Of a DNA stretch of 64,000 bases, positions 19,924 through 32,587 are shown piece by piece (position 1 is the first letter of the stretch; each line of letters begins with the position of its first letter). Origin of the DNA: Silene latifolia (Eukaryota > Streptophyta > Magnoliopsida > Caryophyllales > Caryophyllaceae). The stretch covers positions 71,829,634 to 71,893,633 of the forward strand of contig NC_133537.1 of the NCBI RefSeq assembly GCF_048544455.1. Direction: 5' to 3'. A program made the translations under genes and the position numbers. The notes below the pieces were generated by a model that worked only from the letters and a program-made list of their open reading frames with translations, was not told the origin of the DNA and ran no database searches.

Positions 19924-21193
19924 TTAAGCTTTCTTTGGTAGAGGTTGAACGGTCATTTCCTCTATCACACCAACGATCACATTCTCATGATAAATCTTCA
20001 AACGGTGGCCATTTGCTTTGAATTTTTCGCACTTGGTGGTCATCACTTCAAAGGAACCGAACTTGTTGACATTTGTGACGGTATATGGACCGGACCACCG
20101 TGATCGTAACTTTCCCGGAAATAGCTTGTAACGGGAATTGAATAGCAACACCTTATCACCAATTTGAAATTCTTTGTTCAAGATCTTCTTATGATGCCAT
20201 CTTTTTGTTCTCTCCTTATAGAGACGGAAACTCTCATAAGCTTGTAAGCGGAATTCATCAACTTCATTGAGTTGCAACAACCGCTTTTCTCCACTCAATT
20301 TCGGATCCATGTTAAGCTCCTTAACCGCCCAATAAGCCTTTTGTTCTATCTCAACGGGAAGATGGCACGTCTTTCCATAGACCAACCTATATGGTGACGT
20401 ACCAATAGGTGTCTTATATGCGGTACGGTAGGCCCACAAGGTATCATCGAGTTTCATACTCCAATCCTTTCGTGACTTGGCAACAACTTTTTCAAGTATG
20501 GACTTGATCTCACGGTTAGAAACCTCCACTTGGCCACTAGTTTGTGGATGGTAAGCCAAGCCTCTTCTATGATAGACTCCATATTTCTCCAATAAGGCAT
20601 CAAGTTGTTTCTCACCAAAATGAGTACCACGATCACTAATGACCGCTCTTGGAACACCAAACCTTGGAAATATGATCTTCTTGAATAAGTTGATCATGGC
20701 ACGAGCATCATTTGTTGGAGTAGCAATTGCCTCTACCCATTTAGAGACATAATCAACGGCAACCAAAATATAATGATTCCCTTTTAAGGAAGGAAACGGT
20801 CCTTGATAATCAATACCCCAAACATCGAATACTTCCACTTCCAAGATACCATTTAAAGGCATCTCGTGCCTCCTTAATATGGAACCCGTCCTTTGGCAAG
20901 CATCGCAAGCCATCACGAAATTTTTAGTATCTTGGAACATAGTTGGCCAATAGAAGCCGGATTGCAACACCTTTGCAACGGTCTTGGATGGTCCATGATG
21001 ACCACCATAAGGAGAATAATGGCATCCTTGTAGCACCCCTTTCACATCCCAATGTGGGATACATCTCCGGAATAGCCCGTCGGAGCAATGTTTGAACAAA
21101 TTTGGATCATCCCATAGGAAGAACTTGGCATCATGGAAAAACTTCTTCCTTTGTTGATATGAAAGGTTAGGTGGAAATTCTCTTCCAACTAGG
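19924..21193 (-). CDS. Athila integrase (C-terminal part of pol)
   Basis: An open frame on the minus strand runs from the Tat insertion point to the stop at 19924 (about 423 codons of pol). It holds the HHCC zinc domain ('HHGPSKTV' region and Cys-Asp-Ala-Cys), the catalytic core with Asp in Trp-Gly-Ile-Asp-Tyr-Gln-Gly-Pro, Asp in Ile-Ser-Asp-Arg-Gly-Thr-His-Phe and Glu in Gly-Gln-Val-Glu-Val-Ser-Asn, and a C-terminal '[18 protein letters not shown]' segment typical of Athila. All catalytic residues are present and there is no internal stop. The N-terminal continuation of pol lies at 37091-39956. It would insert element DNA into the genome; it is now cut off from its own RT. Confidence 0.9.
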
Positions 21194-23599
21194 TGTAGAT
21201 ACCCGTATCCGTCGATATTGGAATTTATAGAGAACCCGACAAACACCCGATGATGATAGGACACATGTATTTATTAGTTGTCATTGTCATTATTTGGGTT
21301 CGTTTTACGATGTAGAATGAGCGTTGTCGACGGAGTATTTTATTAATTTAAATGATATTTAAATTAAAGCTTTTCATAGGTGAATTCATTTTATTTTGAA
21401 TTTATTTTCTCAAGTTTATTTTATTGAAAATAAAATAAATAATTGATTTGAAAAATCATTTTATGAGTGTATTTGATTTGAAAAATCATTTATTTTAATG
21501 TGTTAATTGATTTGAAAAATCGAATTCGAAAATTTAAAACTCGTTTCAACCACGCGTTTTGGAGCTCGATTATAGCTCGGTTTTTGAGCCCGTTTTCTTT
21601 ACGAGTTGGTACGAATCTCGAGTACACTGACCAACCTAGGCCTCTACCCATTCAACCCCAGTTCGAACCCCCAAATCTACACCCAAATCTCGTCCTAAAC
21701 GCTCCCCAACACAGCCCAATTCCTTCCTTTACCCGTGTTTGTATAGCCCATCGAAAGCCCTTCTAAACCGACTCAAACTTGGTCCAAACCCGCAACCCAT
21801 CACCACCAACCCGTGCTCCACATTACCCACAACAACCCAGCACCTAGAACACCACAAAACCCATCCAATTCCTGTCCCAAATACTCCACAAATAGCCTGC
21901 AACACAAGCAGCCCCCCCTGTTTTGCGTGCTCAATTCCGAGCCCAAAACCCGCTTCAAACAGCTACCAAACCCGTGCCCATTAACCCTAAACCATACCCT
22001 AGTATCCTACCCATATTACCTTAGCTTAAACACCAAGAAAACCCCCCATACAAACCCAAAAAACCTCACGAATTAGCTGATGGATAGCAGCTATGCGAAA
22101 CAGGCCCGACTGCTTGTTGCCCTACTTCTACCCTTCGAAACTCCTTATAAATACCCCCCCTTCACCATACATTCATTCCTCTAAGTTCTCCCCACAACAT
22201 ACTGCAAATAACAACCATCAATCGTCCAAAAAAACCCTAAACTAAAGCCGTGACAGCCGCTCGAAAACAGGGACACAAATCGTGTTTTTGAGTTTCTGTC
22301 GTGGTCTTTGGCCTTGATTCTCGTGCACAAATCCCATTAAAACTTCTGTTTTGTTTCCATATTCACAAAATTCAGTCTTTCTAGTTTCCAAAACATCTTT
22401 GGGTTTGAAAAATCGTTGAGAAACGAAGTCGTGGTGAGCGATTGAAAATCGCTGCTCAAGTCTGCCTTTTGAACGTGTTTGTTTCGTGATTTCAAAATTC
22501 GATTTCAATTGTCTTCGTCAACGACGGCCCCTCGAGATAAAATCTACGATCGAGTACAACCCAAGACGGTGTCAACGATACATGTAGGTTGAGGGTGCAT
22601 TAAAACTCCCTTCTCTCTTTTTTATTTCGTTTTTTTATTGTTTATTTACTAACCATTGTCTAACATCGTCTAACTAATATCGAAACTAGAATAGTTTGAG
22701 TATGAGTTAAAGTACCATTCCGGCACCCGCGTTGACTTGAGATGGGAAAGAAATCCGCCATATCGGTCGGTCGTACACCCCGTCTCATTTACATATCCTC
22801 GTGTTGGAATAGGGCAATTTAATAAATCGAGTTTACTTAATTTATGTGTATTTATTTTTAACCATATAAAAATTGATTTTTTATGATTTTCCAAACCTAT
22901 AATTTGTAATTTTAATTTAGGTAGATTTTCGTAATTTATTGCATTGATTTAGTATTTATTTTGTAATTAGCAATGTATTAATTCAAAACCCGCGCAGTGC
23001 ACGGGTCGATTCTGACATATTTCGAAAATTTCAGATCCGTGCAGTGCACAGGTTTGTCCAGGTTTTGTGTTTTAATTTGCTTCCTTGTTTGACTTTGTTT
23101 GATTAATCCTTAGTTTAATTAGTTTATGTTTCAGATTTTAATTTACTTTATTTATAATTTATATTGTATGCATGAGCTAACCACTAATGCTTGTTAATAC
23201 ATCTTATGCTAAGCGTAAGCCTTCCTATCCCTCTCTTTGGATGTGTTTTTCTAGTTTAATCAATGAACCTCACATGCTAAACCACTTCGACGAAGTTAAA
23301 TGCATTTTAAACGACTTAGAATGAAATTCGCATGATAGGATTTAAATTCAATGGTTGCATACGCATGTGATATCTTTCCGAAATAGCCATCTTTCACCTA
23401 GTAGAAACCGTTATTGCAACGGGCGGGGTTGGGTGTTGTTTTAAATGAAATTAAATTAACTTCCTAACACGTAAAGTCACACGAATTCAAATCTCTAAAA
23501 TTGGTTTCTAAATTCCATTTAAAAATTTAGTGGCGACTCTTTTAAAATTAACAATGTTTTGAAAAAGCATTTGAGTGGAGCGTTTTTCCATGGTCCACA
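21194..23599 (+). repeat. 5' LTR of complete Tat element
   Basis: 2406 bp, TG...CA ends, bounded on the left by TSD CTAGG and on the right by the PBS. U3 has a strongly G-poor, C/A-rich block (about 21610-22140) leading to a TATA box. Two near-palindromes (CCCGCGCAGTGCACGGG, 22988; CCGTGCAGTGCACAGG, 23037) lie about 50 bp apart in the 3' half. Confidence 0.95.
22146..22153 (+). promoter_or_regulatory. TATA box of Tat LTR promoter
   Basis: TATAAATA within CTCCTTATAAATACCCCCCC, kept identical in all four Tat LTR copies of the window (22146, 35656, 54105, 63111). Transcription should start some 30 bp downstream, in the CATTCATTCYTCTAA region. Confidence 0.75.
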
Positions 23600-23602
23600 A
23601 TT

Positions 23603-23620
23603 TGGCGACTCCGCTGGGGA
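23603..23620 (+). other. Primer binding site of complete Tat element
   Basis: TGGCGACTCCGCTGGGGA, a few bases behind the 5' LTR. The same 18 bases occur at 56515-56532 in the second Tat element. Ogre/Tat elements use a site of this kind, reported as tRNA-Arg; I cannot verify the tRNA here. Confidence 0.85.
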
Positions 23621-24787
23621 CAGTGAAACTTGAAAAGTTTAAGATGGCTATTAGGATTGTTGTCACATTTTTTTATGTTAATCATGCATAAACCCCCGAG
23701 ACTTTAGGCGGGCCAAAGAATCTCTTGGGTTAATTGCAAGGGAGGATATTGATGTCCACTATGTCCGATTTAAGTATCAAGGTGATTCCGTGGAGGTAGG
23801 CAGCTGCATACGAGGCATATTGCTACGGGCATATGACGGTATGTGGACTCCCTGACAAAGCGGTTTTTTGGCATAGACCCATTTTAGAGGACTGGCCGAG
23901 ACTTAGAAGAGTCTAGTTCATGCATTGCATCCCTAAAATGTGAATGATTACATGCTATGTGAATCCCGGGTCATGTTTTCAAAATAGCATTTTCAAATCC
24001 ATCTTCTTTTTCTTTCGAAAATTTGATTCTTTTTCAAGTCCATTTCTTTTCGAAAATTTCGGCCCTCTATTTTGAAATTTTGAACCTTCTTTCAAGAGAA
24101 GTGTTGCCCATTTTAAAAATCAATTCAATCCTTCTCGATTTCAAATTTCGATGAACTGTATCCCAGGTCCAACCCAAACCTAGAATAGAGTTTGAGTCAG
24201 TGGGGTCGGGATAGTCGAGTTGGGCTTTTGCTTGATATAGGCGAGCTAGTCCACCCTTAGGCTCGAGTGAGCCTTTGTTTGGTTAGAACACTTGTCAAGT
24301 GAGTCACCTAAACCGATCTTTGGGTCTGAGTCATGAAAGTCGACCATTTGGTCCAAGTCAGTCCACCAAAACGTCCCCACTAGGCCACCTAGGGCGTTTG
24401 TCACAAAGCCCAAGAGCCATGTCTGGTTTGAACACGGGTTTGTCATGTCGGATTCATGATCACGTTGAGTCTAAAACCCAAGCCACGTGTGTATCACGGT
24501 TAGGACCCGTTCCAACGAGCCAGAATAGTTCGTTCGTAGGATCCATGTTAAGTTATAGCCAGTTTTTAGGTTTGAAAAACCGTCCCTAGTCGTGTATGAC
24601 CCAAACCGAGGGGGCCCAGTTGCTCGCTCTCCGGGTCTAAGCCCAATATTGAGTCGCATGGAGTCCGTCATGTTGTTATGAGTCGAGTCCTGTCGTGCGT
24701 GGGGATTTTGATTCGATAAGCGATACTCGCTCGGGATTTTATTGTAGAAAGGCCACTACAAACAAGAAGTATGACTACCGCAGAGGC
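23621..24787 (+). other. Leader of complete Tat element
   Basis: About 1.2 kb between PBS and gag without a credible ORF; T-rich in the middle, then a region of recurring GTCGAGTC/GGTCCAAG-like words. It ends with TTTATTGTAGAAAGGCC just before gag, which looks like a 3' splice site and is kept in the second Tat element (about 57597-57615). A spliced leader is possible but unproven. Confidence 0.5.
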
Positions 24788-26327
24788 ATGAAGCGGATTA
24801 ACGACACTTTGGTCGCAATGATGGAACGCTTGACACCGGTGTGGAAGCCAAGATCGCGGTGGAAGCTCCCATACCACCGCCCCGAAATCGAATTCGAAAA
24901 GAGGTTCCGACTAATAGAGGAACAGTTGAAGCTATCCCGAGGGGAAAATGTGCATTATGAGAATGCCAGAGGGTACATGCCGGTCCAGGACAAGCTACCA
25001 ACCAATTTTGTCCTAAATGATATCCCAAAGTTCAAAGGGACGGAAGATCCATTGCAACATATCCGTTCCTACAAGGAGTACCTCATTTGAAAGGGGTACC
25101 CGCCGAGATGTTGCCCCACATTTTTGCTCAATCCCTAGGAGAACACCCGAAGGCGTGGTTCTACGGCCTTGAGCTTAAGAATTTCCCCACTTTCGAAGAT
25201 ATAGCGGTGGAGTTCTGCAAACACTTTGCCGATAATATCGAGATTCGGACTCATCGTGCGCACACTCGAGGTGATGACACGAGAAGGATAAGGAGGGATT
25301 TACTGAATTCCTCAACCGCTGGCGCGCTGAAAGCGTGAAGTTGGCCAAAAGGCCACAGGAGACTGAAATGGTAGATAAGTTCATCAAAAATCTTCGACCT
25401 GTCTACCGTGACGCTATCAAATATCAACTATTCGGCTCATTCATGGACCTTATTCGAGTCGGAAGAAAAATTGAGGACGACGTTCGTTCTGCTGAGGCTG
25501 AAAAGCCAAAAGGGTATCAGGGTGCCTCCTCTTCCAAAGCTAAGGCATCCAGTTCTGCCAATCATATCCAAGCCATTGGTCTTTTGGGAGGAGCTCCTAA
25601 GGGATCGCAACGCCATGGGCCAAGAGCGTTCACTGACATCGGGTGTACCTATGCATACGCCTTCCAAAGGCTCTCGGCCCAAGGGAAACTGAACCCAATT
25701 GGTCCAACTCCGGACCCGCCTGCGGATCGACAGGGTAAATGGTATAAGCCCAACGCCTACTGTGCTTATCATTAAGGAAAAGGTCATGATACCAAAAATT
25801 GTTACCGTCTTAAACATGAAATCCAAGACATGATCGAGAATGGGTCGCTCCCCATCCCCACCGTCCGACCTAACAACCTGAACAATCCTTTTGGCGACCA
25901 TGCCAATGTAGTATTCGTCGAAGACAATACCGATGTATCTCACTTAATCCAACCCATCCGCCGTCTCACTGGGTTTTTCGTGGGGAAAGTCTATGTAAGC
26001 TGCTCTGAGTGTATCCCTCAAGCTAAGAACGAAGTTCGAATTGGTGATTTTGCTATCGATTGCACACCATACATTCTCCGAAGCGAGAATGAAATTAATG
26101 GGGTCTGGGCTGACGATGAAGACGATATCTATCTCACCGAAGGTGCGATTATTCCCCGAACTCAGGAAGAAATTTCTAAATTGAGGAAAGATGTCCTCGA
26201 ATCTAATCATTTGACTCGATCGGGACGTCCCTATCGTGTCGAGAAGGCAAACCATGTCTCTATCTTTGGAGACAGTCCAAGTAAGACACCCACCAAGGAG
26301 GCCACCTCGGTCCAGGGCTCTTGGTGA
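24788..26327 (+). pseudogene. Tat gag, frameshifted
   Basis: Gag is spread over several frames: 24788-25090, 25087-25338, 25335-25775 and 25830-26327. Visible parts are an N-terminal helical region, the retrotransposon Gag domain ('EHPKAWFYGLELKNFPTFED' near 25141-25200), a basic linker, the conserved 'FTDIGCTYAYAFQRL', and a CX2HX4HX4C zinc knuckle broken by a stop at 25773-25775. The 26 codons after it continue in frame. It is close to the gag at 57637-59091. Gag would form the cytoplasmic particle; this copy cannot be translated whole. Confidence 0.85.
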
Positions 26328-26399
26328 AGGGTCAACCTCGAGGCCTCCTCATCAAGCGATTTACAAAAGACTAAGGCAGATGTCTCCATCTGGGAATTA

Positions 26400-27188
26400 A
26401 TGTTGAGCTCGTTTGAACACCGACAAGCTCTACTTCAAGCCTTAATGAATATGACCGTGTCACCGCACACTACTCCAGATGACGTGGTCTCATTTGTTGC
26501 TCAAAACCAACCTCGGCTCACTAATGCCGTAACTTTTTCTGATGAAGACCTGCCCACATTTGGGCCACAACATTGTCTTGCTATGTACATCACGGTAGAA
26601 TGCCGTCATAAGCGACTCCCAATGACCCTTGTCGACGACGGGTTTGCAGTTAATGTTCTCCCACTACGGGCCGCTTTCATTTTGGGACTCGAGAAAAGCG
26701 ACTTCGCACCCACTACGCAAACGGTTCGGGCTTTCGATGGCACAGTGCGTCGAGTGTCCGGACTCGTCACTTTAAGCGTGAATGTGGGAAAGGTGGAGCG
26801 CAAGGTCAATTTCCAAGTGATAGATGTTGCCTCATCTTTCAACATTTTGCTCGGGAGACCATGGATTCACACAGCTGGAGCCGTGTCTTCTACCCTCCAT
26901 CGCAAGATTAAAATCCCTCTCAAGGGAGAGGTAGTGACCATCGATGCTACTCCTATAATTGTGACGGGAGGAGATGTTACTTCCGAAGTACAAACTGATA
27001 ATACCGCCTTGGAGTCTTGTGGTTTCGAGGTAGTAAACGCAATTGAGTCCACTTTCGAGGCACCGAATATGGACTTATATACGGGAAGCCATGTTTGTAA
27101 AACAATCTTCAAGACCGGAAAGTACTTCGGGTACTCCATGTACCCCCGAAGGGAAAACGCATTTCAATTGAAGTCACAAAGTGCCTAA
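26400..27188 (+). pseudogene. Tat aspartic protease domain, active site altered
   Basis: An open frame of 262 codons contains the retropepsin region with 'TLVDDGFAVNVLPL' (about 26622-26663) and 'NILLGRPWIHTAGA' (about 26842-26883). The active-site triplet of Tat proteases normally has Asp-x-Gly-Ser; here the Ser position is Phe (TTT at 26643-26645), as from a TCT to TTT change. It is separated from gag by a stop and a frame change. Confidence 0.8.
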
Positions 27189-28173
27189 GGGGACAAGATA
27201 CGGGCTTGGGTATGAGCCAATCAAGAAGACTCGAGAAAGAGAGTCTCGATCGAAGACCGAGACATCAAGATGGGGCCGTACTTGCTAACTCTAAACGGCC
27301 ACTTTGTGAAAGCCAGGGAGGAAATGCCGAGTTTAGACTTCCCGAACCACATTCAACTCAAAGGCCAACAAGCTGGTCCCCGGAATCGAAGTATTCCGTG
27401 ATTGTTTCTATATTCTGAAGAAATTATAGCAAAGTAGCTACAATAAAGAAGGAGTCATTCCGATCGAAGATGGGAAAGCTATGGGTCTCCTCTTTGGAGA
27501 GGAAAAGAAGCCGGATATACCAAACGAAGTCTTGGTAAACATGATCGTAAGGAGTGATCGTTTCGATCCATCTACCCTCATTGCGATGTAGATCCTCGGA
27601 GGAATACATCCGGATGGCGGAAAACCATGAAATGGACCGACAACAAGGGTTCGCTTTTCAAGATGACCATTGGAGAAGGGCAAATGTTCAAACGATGATG
27701 ACGATTCGAGTCCGAGTCCGAGTCCGAGTCCGAGTCGACATAAGTCCTAAGGCTAAGTCTAGGGTTTTAGGTGTCGAAGATACCCCTTCCCTGATCTTTC
27801 CTTTTCTGTACCTCCCCTAGTCTTTGGTATTCGGGGCTGTCCCGAATCGCTCCTATCTCGCCACCGACCTCGATCGGTTGGACCAAATGTTAACGCAATT
27901 TGCTTAGATTTCAAATCAATAATAAGATGAATCGGTTTGCTTACGACTTGTCTCATTTATATTGCGATTCAATTGATTGTTTTAATAACGTTGAGAATGA
28001 GGTCGAGGATAGACAGGTGGAAGAAGAAGAGGAGGAGGTGGAACCGCTCTCCCGATTAGTAAAAGGGTTGGAAGAATACGACCAAAGAAGCTCGGTAATC
28101 AAAGATACCGAAGTTGTTAATGTGGGGACTACCTTAGAGCCTCAGGAGCTTAAGATAGGAACAACCTTAGATC
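27189..28173 (+). other. Protease-RT spacer with hexanucleotide repeat
   Basis: Decayed pol linker. A run of GAGTCC (about five units, 27706-27736) lies in it. Frames at 27900-28178 encode an acidic Glu-rich stretch, common between Tat protease and RT. Confidence 0.55.
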
Positions 28174-29580
28174 CATGAGAAAAGAAGGGGTTTGTTGAAT
28201 TGTTGAATGAATTCAAAGATGTATTTGCTTGGTCCTACAAAGATATCTTTGGGTATTGATAGGGAAGTGCAGAGCACAAGATTCCGATCAAGCCAGGGTT
28301 TCAAACCTTGAGAAAGCGAAGCCACGTAGAATGCGTGCGAGTGGTCTTTGAAAGTCAAAGAAGATATTGATAAACAGTTCAAGGCCGGGTTCATCAAAGT
28401 ATCGGAATACTCAGATTGGATAGCTAATGTGGTGCTGGTCCCAAAGAAAGACGGAAAGGTTCGGGTCTGTGTTGATTTTCGTGATCTAAATAAAGCTAGT
28501 CCAAAGGACGACTTTCCGTTACCTCACATTGACATCTTGGTTGACAATACCGCTAACCATGCATTATTATCCTTTATGGATGGGTACGCCGGTTACAACC
28601 AGATAAAAATGGCCGAGGAAGCTATGCACAAGAGGCGCTTTCACAACACCATGGGGCACTTATTGCTACACGGTGATGCCGTTTGGATTAATAAATGCAG
28701 GTGCGACTTTAGGAGAACAAAGAACGACGTTGTTGCATGATATGATTCATAAGGAAGTAGAGGTCTACGTCGATGACATGATCGTAAAATCGAAGGAACG
28801 TAATAACCATTTGATGGCACTACGAAAATTCTTTGAGAGGTTGAAAGTATAATATGAGATTAAACCCACGAAGTGCGCGTTCGGGGTCACCTCGGCAAGC
28901 TTTTGGGTCATATCGTTAGCCACCGTGGCATCGAAATTGACCCATCAAAGATTAAAGCCATTATGGAAATGCCCCATCCTAAAACCGAGAAAGAAATTCG
29001 AGGTTTCTTGGGCCAAGTGCAATACATAAGCCGTTTCGTCTCAAAATTAACTATGATCTGTGAACCAATTTTTAAGAAATTGAAAGTTGGGGAGCATATT
29101 ATGTGGGATGACCCATGCCAAGCCGCGTTTGATAAGATAAAGGAAGTGTTATCTTCTCCGCCAGTTTTCGATCACATGAGCAGGCTTGCCTCTATCATGT
29201 ATCTAACGCTACGAGATCGCGATGGGAGCAATCTTTGGCACAAACCGTTGACAAAGAAGAAAGAGCAATTTACTACCTTAGTAAAAGTTCTTGGAGTATG
29301 AATCAAAGTATACTGACATTAGAAAAGACATGCCTAGCTTTAGTCCGGGCAACGAAGAAGCTACGTCACTATATGCTCAGCTACAGTGTGAGTATATATT
29401 CTAGAATGGACCCCATCAAGTACTTGTTTGAAAAGCCGGTGCTAAACGGCAGAATGTCAAGATGGACCCTCATGCTATCGGAATTCGATCTCAAATATGT
29501 GCGCGAAAGCAATAAAAGGAAAGGTCGTTGCCGATTTCTGGCCGATAATCCGATCGAAGAAAGCGACATTGTTGACACTT
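28174..29580 (+). pseudogene. Tat reverse transcriptase and RNase H
   Basis: The RT starts with the 'LLNEFKDVFAWSYKDI' lead (from 28195), then 'VPKKDGKVRVCVDFRDLNKASPKDDFPLPHIDILVD' type finger/palm blocks (28441-28550) and the active site Tyr-Val-Asp-Asp at 28766-28777. A block of about 40 codons before it is scrambled by frame changes. RNase H follows ('GFLGQVQYISRF', then 'LEKTCLALVRATKKLRHYM'), with a frame change near 29235. Stops occur at 28738 and about 28850. It would copy element RNA to DNA and remove the RNA strand; this copy is dead. Confidence 0.85.
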
Positions 29581-29997
29581 GGTCGTTCCCGGATGAGGAT
29601 ATTGTCCATGTCGAAGATGATGTATGGGATCTATATTTCGATGGGGCTTTGAATAACATGGGATGCGGAATAGGTGTCCTTATCATTTCACCGAGAGGAG
29701 AGCACGTACCAGTTTCGATCAAATTGGACTTCGCCGTCACAAATAACGCCGCGGAATACGAAGCATGCCTACTTGGTTTGCAGAGCGCTAACAAGTTAGG
29801 AGTCATGAAGTTGACAGTACACGGGGATTCCTCCTTGGTCATTAATCAAGTGACGGGGTCATGGAAGATCAAAAGTAGCGACCTGGCACCCTACCAGGCT
29901 AAGATAGAAGAGCTAGAACAACTCTTCCAAGAGGTGCGATACGTGTACCTCCCAAGGGAGGAAAATCGATTCACGACGCACCATCAAAGCGGCAGCG
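29581..29997 (+). pseudogene. Tat second RNase H (aRNH)
   Basis: In the frame 29235-30026: Asp in 'WDLYFDGALNN' (about 29628), Glu in 'NNAAEYEACLLGL' and Asp in 'VHGDSSLVINQ' give the three acidic residues expected of archaeal-type RNase H, the domain that marks the Tat lineage. The domain itself is open; only the ends shift frame. Confidence 0.85.
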
Positions 29998-31360
29998 TTG
30001 ATAAACATCCACGATCATATGGATAGCATGCCATTGTGTGTCGAACGAAGGTCTTCACCAGCTTATATAAACGTTGTCGATGATGCCGGGAAAGCGGCCG
30101 AACCTTGGTATGCATCCATTGTGAGATTCAAAGAAGCGAGGAGAATACCTGGAGACCTCGATACACGTGGAAAGCGTGCATTGCGAATGTTATCCGCCCA
30201 ATTCGTTAAAACTAACGATGGGCAATTGTATAAGAAGACAAAGCCACGGGGTGTCTGTTGCGATGCGTTGACAAGACAACGTCGAGAAAAGGTCATGGAA
30301 GAAGTCCACGACGGGGAATGGGGGCCGCATATGAACTCCCACATGCTAGTTCGGAAGATCATGAGGTTAGGATACTATTGGACAACAATGGAGACAGATT
30401 GTCGCAGATATGTCCGGCATTGTCACAATTGCCAAATATTTGCGAATATTCAACATGTACCACCTTCTATGCTATACACCATGACGTCACCTTGGCCTTT
30501 CTCAACCTGGGGAATCGACATCATCGGAAAAGTAAACCCTTCTGGAACAGGAGGGCATTGTTATATCCTAGTCGCTATTGATTACTTTACCAAGTGGGTA
30601 GAGGCCAAGTCTTACAAAGTGCTAAATGCGAAGCAAGTAGCCAAGTTTATTGAGAATGACATCATCGTCGGTGACGGAGTGCCGCACGAGTTCATCGATG
30701 ATCATGGAACTCACTTTCAAGTCGAGACATACCGTTATACTTGAAAAGTATAGAATCAAGCATCATAAGTCATCTCCATATCGACCTCAGACAAATGGAG
30801 CAGTGGGGGCCGCTAACAAAACGGTGGCTACTATATTGAGAAAGATGTCTGGCAATTACAAGGAGTGGCCGGAGAAGATACCCTTCGCGTTGTGGGGATA
30901 TAGAACATCCATCAGAACAGCCACAGGGGCAACCCCGTACTATCTAGTTTACGGGATGGAAACAGTACAACCAGTCGAACTGGAAGTACCCTCCCTACGC
31001 ATCTTGCTCGAAAGCCAGGTCCCGGAAGCGGATTGGGTCCAAGCCAGATATGATTCGTTGGTGTTTCTTGATGAGCGTCGTTTGAATGCGTTGTATCATG
31101 TTCAGCTCTATCAGAAAAGGATAGAGCGGACTTTTAACAAGAAGGTGAAGCCCAGGGGAATTAATGAAGGCGATTTAGTTCTCAAATCAGTAAGGGCTCT
31201 ATTACCAATCGATCCAAGAGGGACGTTTAAGCCTAATTGGGCCGGTCCTTATCTCGTGAAGAAGATACTCACAGGAGGCGCGATACGTTTGACTGATTTG
31301 GATGGAAATGATTTCTCGAATCCAACGAATGCGGATCGATTGAAGAAGTACTATCCTTAA
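29998..31360 (+). pseudogene. Tat integrase, catalytic Glu replaced
   Basis: Frames 29998-30744 and 30650-31360 join near 30735 by a frameshift. The zinc domain is complete (HX-H in 'VHDGEWGPHMNSH', then Cys-His-Asn-Cys). The core has Asp in Trp-Gly-Ile-Asp-Ile-Ile and Asp in Phe-Ile-Asp-Asp-His-Gly-Thr. The third residue should be Glu in Gly-Ala-Val-Glu-Ala-Ala-Asn; here it is Gly (GGG at 30806-30808). The C-terminal domain runs to the Lys-Lys-Tyr-Tyr-Pro end and stop at 31360. Confidence 0.9.
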
Positions 31361-32041
31361 GACCTCACTCTCAAAGTTATGAAATAACACTTGAATTGTG
31401 ATGTATTTGAATAAGTTTTAAGTTTGGCATTTGTTTGCCAATGCGAAATGTTTTATGAGAGAACTACGACCTCGGTTTGATTGTTGAAAAGCGGAATCGT
31501 AGGCAACCCTTGAAAAGGGTACAACCACAATAAAAATGAAACATTCAATGCGTAAACCGAGGATTTCTAATAAATAATACGTGTCTTTTATTTTGATAAA
31601 TCCGGGCGACGCCCATTACAAATCAAACTAACAGGAAAGCATATAAAAGCATAATAGTAATACTAAATAATAGAGCCGTAACTACCGCCTATCTTTAGTT
31701 GGGTCGCGTGTCCCGTCACTACGAGACGATGTCTCACCCATCATCATTCTTGCCCGTTTCTTTGGGGGACCACGCTGTCTTCTCGCGGGCCCAATCTCTC
31801 TTTTACGCTTGGTCGAGGGCCAAGTCTCTCTGCAAGTGTCGGAACGTCACCACTTGTAGTACCCAGTCGGTCCCACACGCTAGGAGCACCAGGTTTAGCC
31901 CTAGGGTTCTCGTCAGGCCTAGTCTCGGTCTCAGTCGGGCCCGGAATCGGCCTTGAGAAAGAATTGTCGATTTTTAACCCCTGTCATGCTTCTCCCGATC
32001 AATGGCATCATCTTTATGTAGTTTCTTCCTTGCTTTAAGGC
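31361..32041 (+). other. Start of Tat 3' UTR
   Basis: Non-coding on the plus strand. It contains the first copy of the GAACTACG...CGTAGG stem-loop module (31461-31503). The C-terminal codons of the antisense ORF may extend in a shifted frame to about 31977. Confidence 0.5.
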
Positions 32042-32553
32042 CGGTTACGTAGTCCATTTGAGATATGAAGGGGAAACCCAAGTAAACTCGCGTGGCTCGA
32101 GAATGCGCCACACGGTCCTTCGGCGCCACGCATGGAGCCAAGTATGACATCTACCCTGAGAAATAACAAAAGCAGGACCTCGCGAAGCCTCCGTCGCAGG
32201 GACAATTTGTTGACGACCGAATTGGCGAAGCACTCGGTCCGGGTAAAAATGGACAGGGTGATCCAAGCCCAACAAAGTGACATACCGTGTATGATCGATG
32301 TATCTGCGAGCCGGTAAGTGAGCTCAAATGAAGCCATGGTAAGGACCGGCGAATGTGAGACTGTTCGCTAATCAAAGCATATTTCGCGATGTCGGATCCT
32401 TGCTCAGAACTGTAGCGCCGTCGCCGATTAGTGAGACTTCTGACATGATAATCTTCTGGTTTCAACGGCGGATCAATCAAACCAAGACGCTCGCTGAGCC
32501 ATACCTGTTAGACAGTCAGAAAAAGGCAGGTCAAAAAAAAAAAAAAAAAAACG

Positions 32554-32587
<34 letters not shown>

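Noticed and set aside
27706..27736. GAGTCC hexamer run as a functional site
   Set aside because: A short microsatellite of about five units in decayed linker sequence; slippage explains it.
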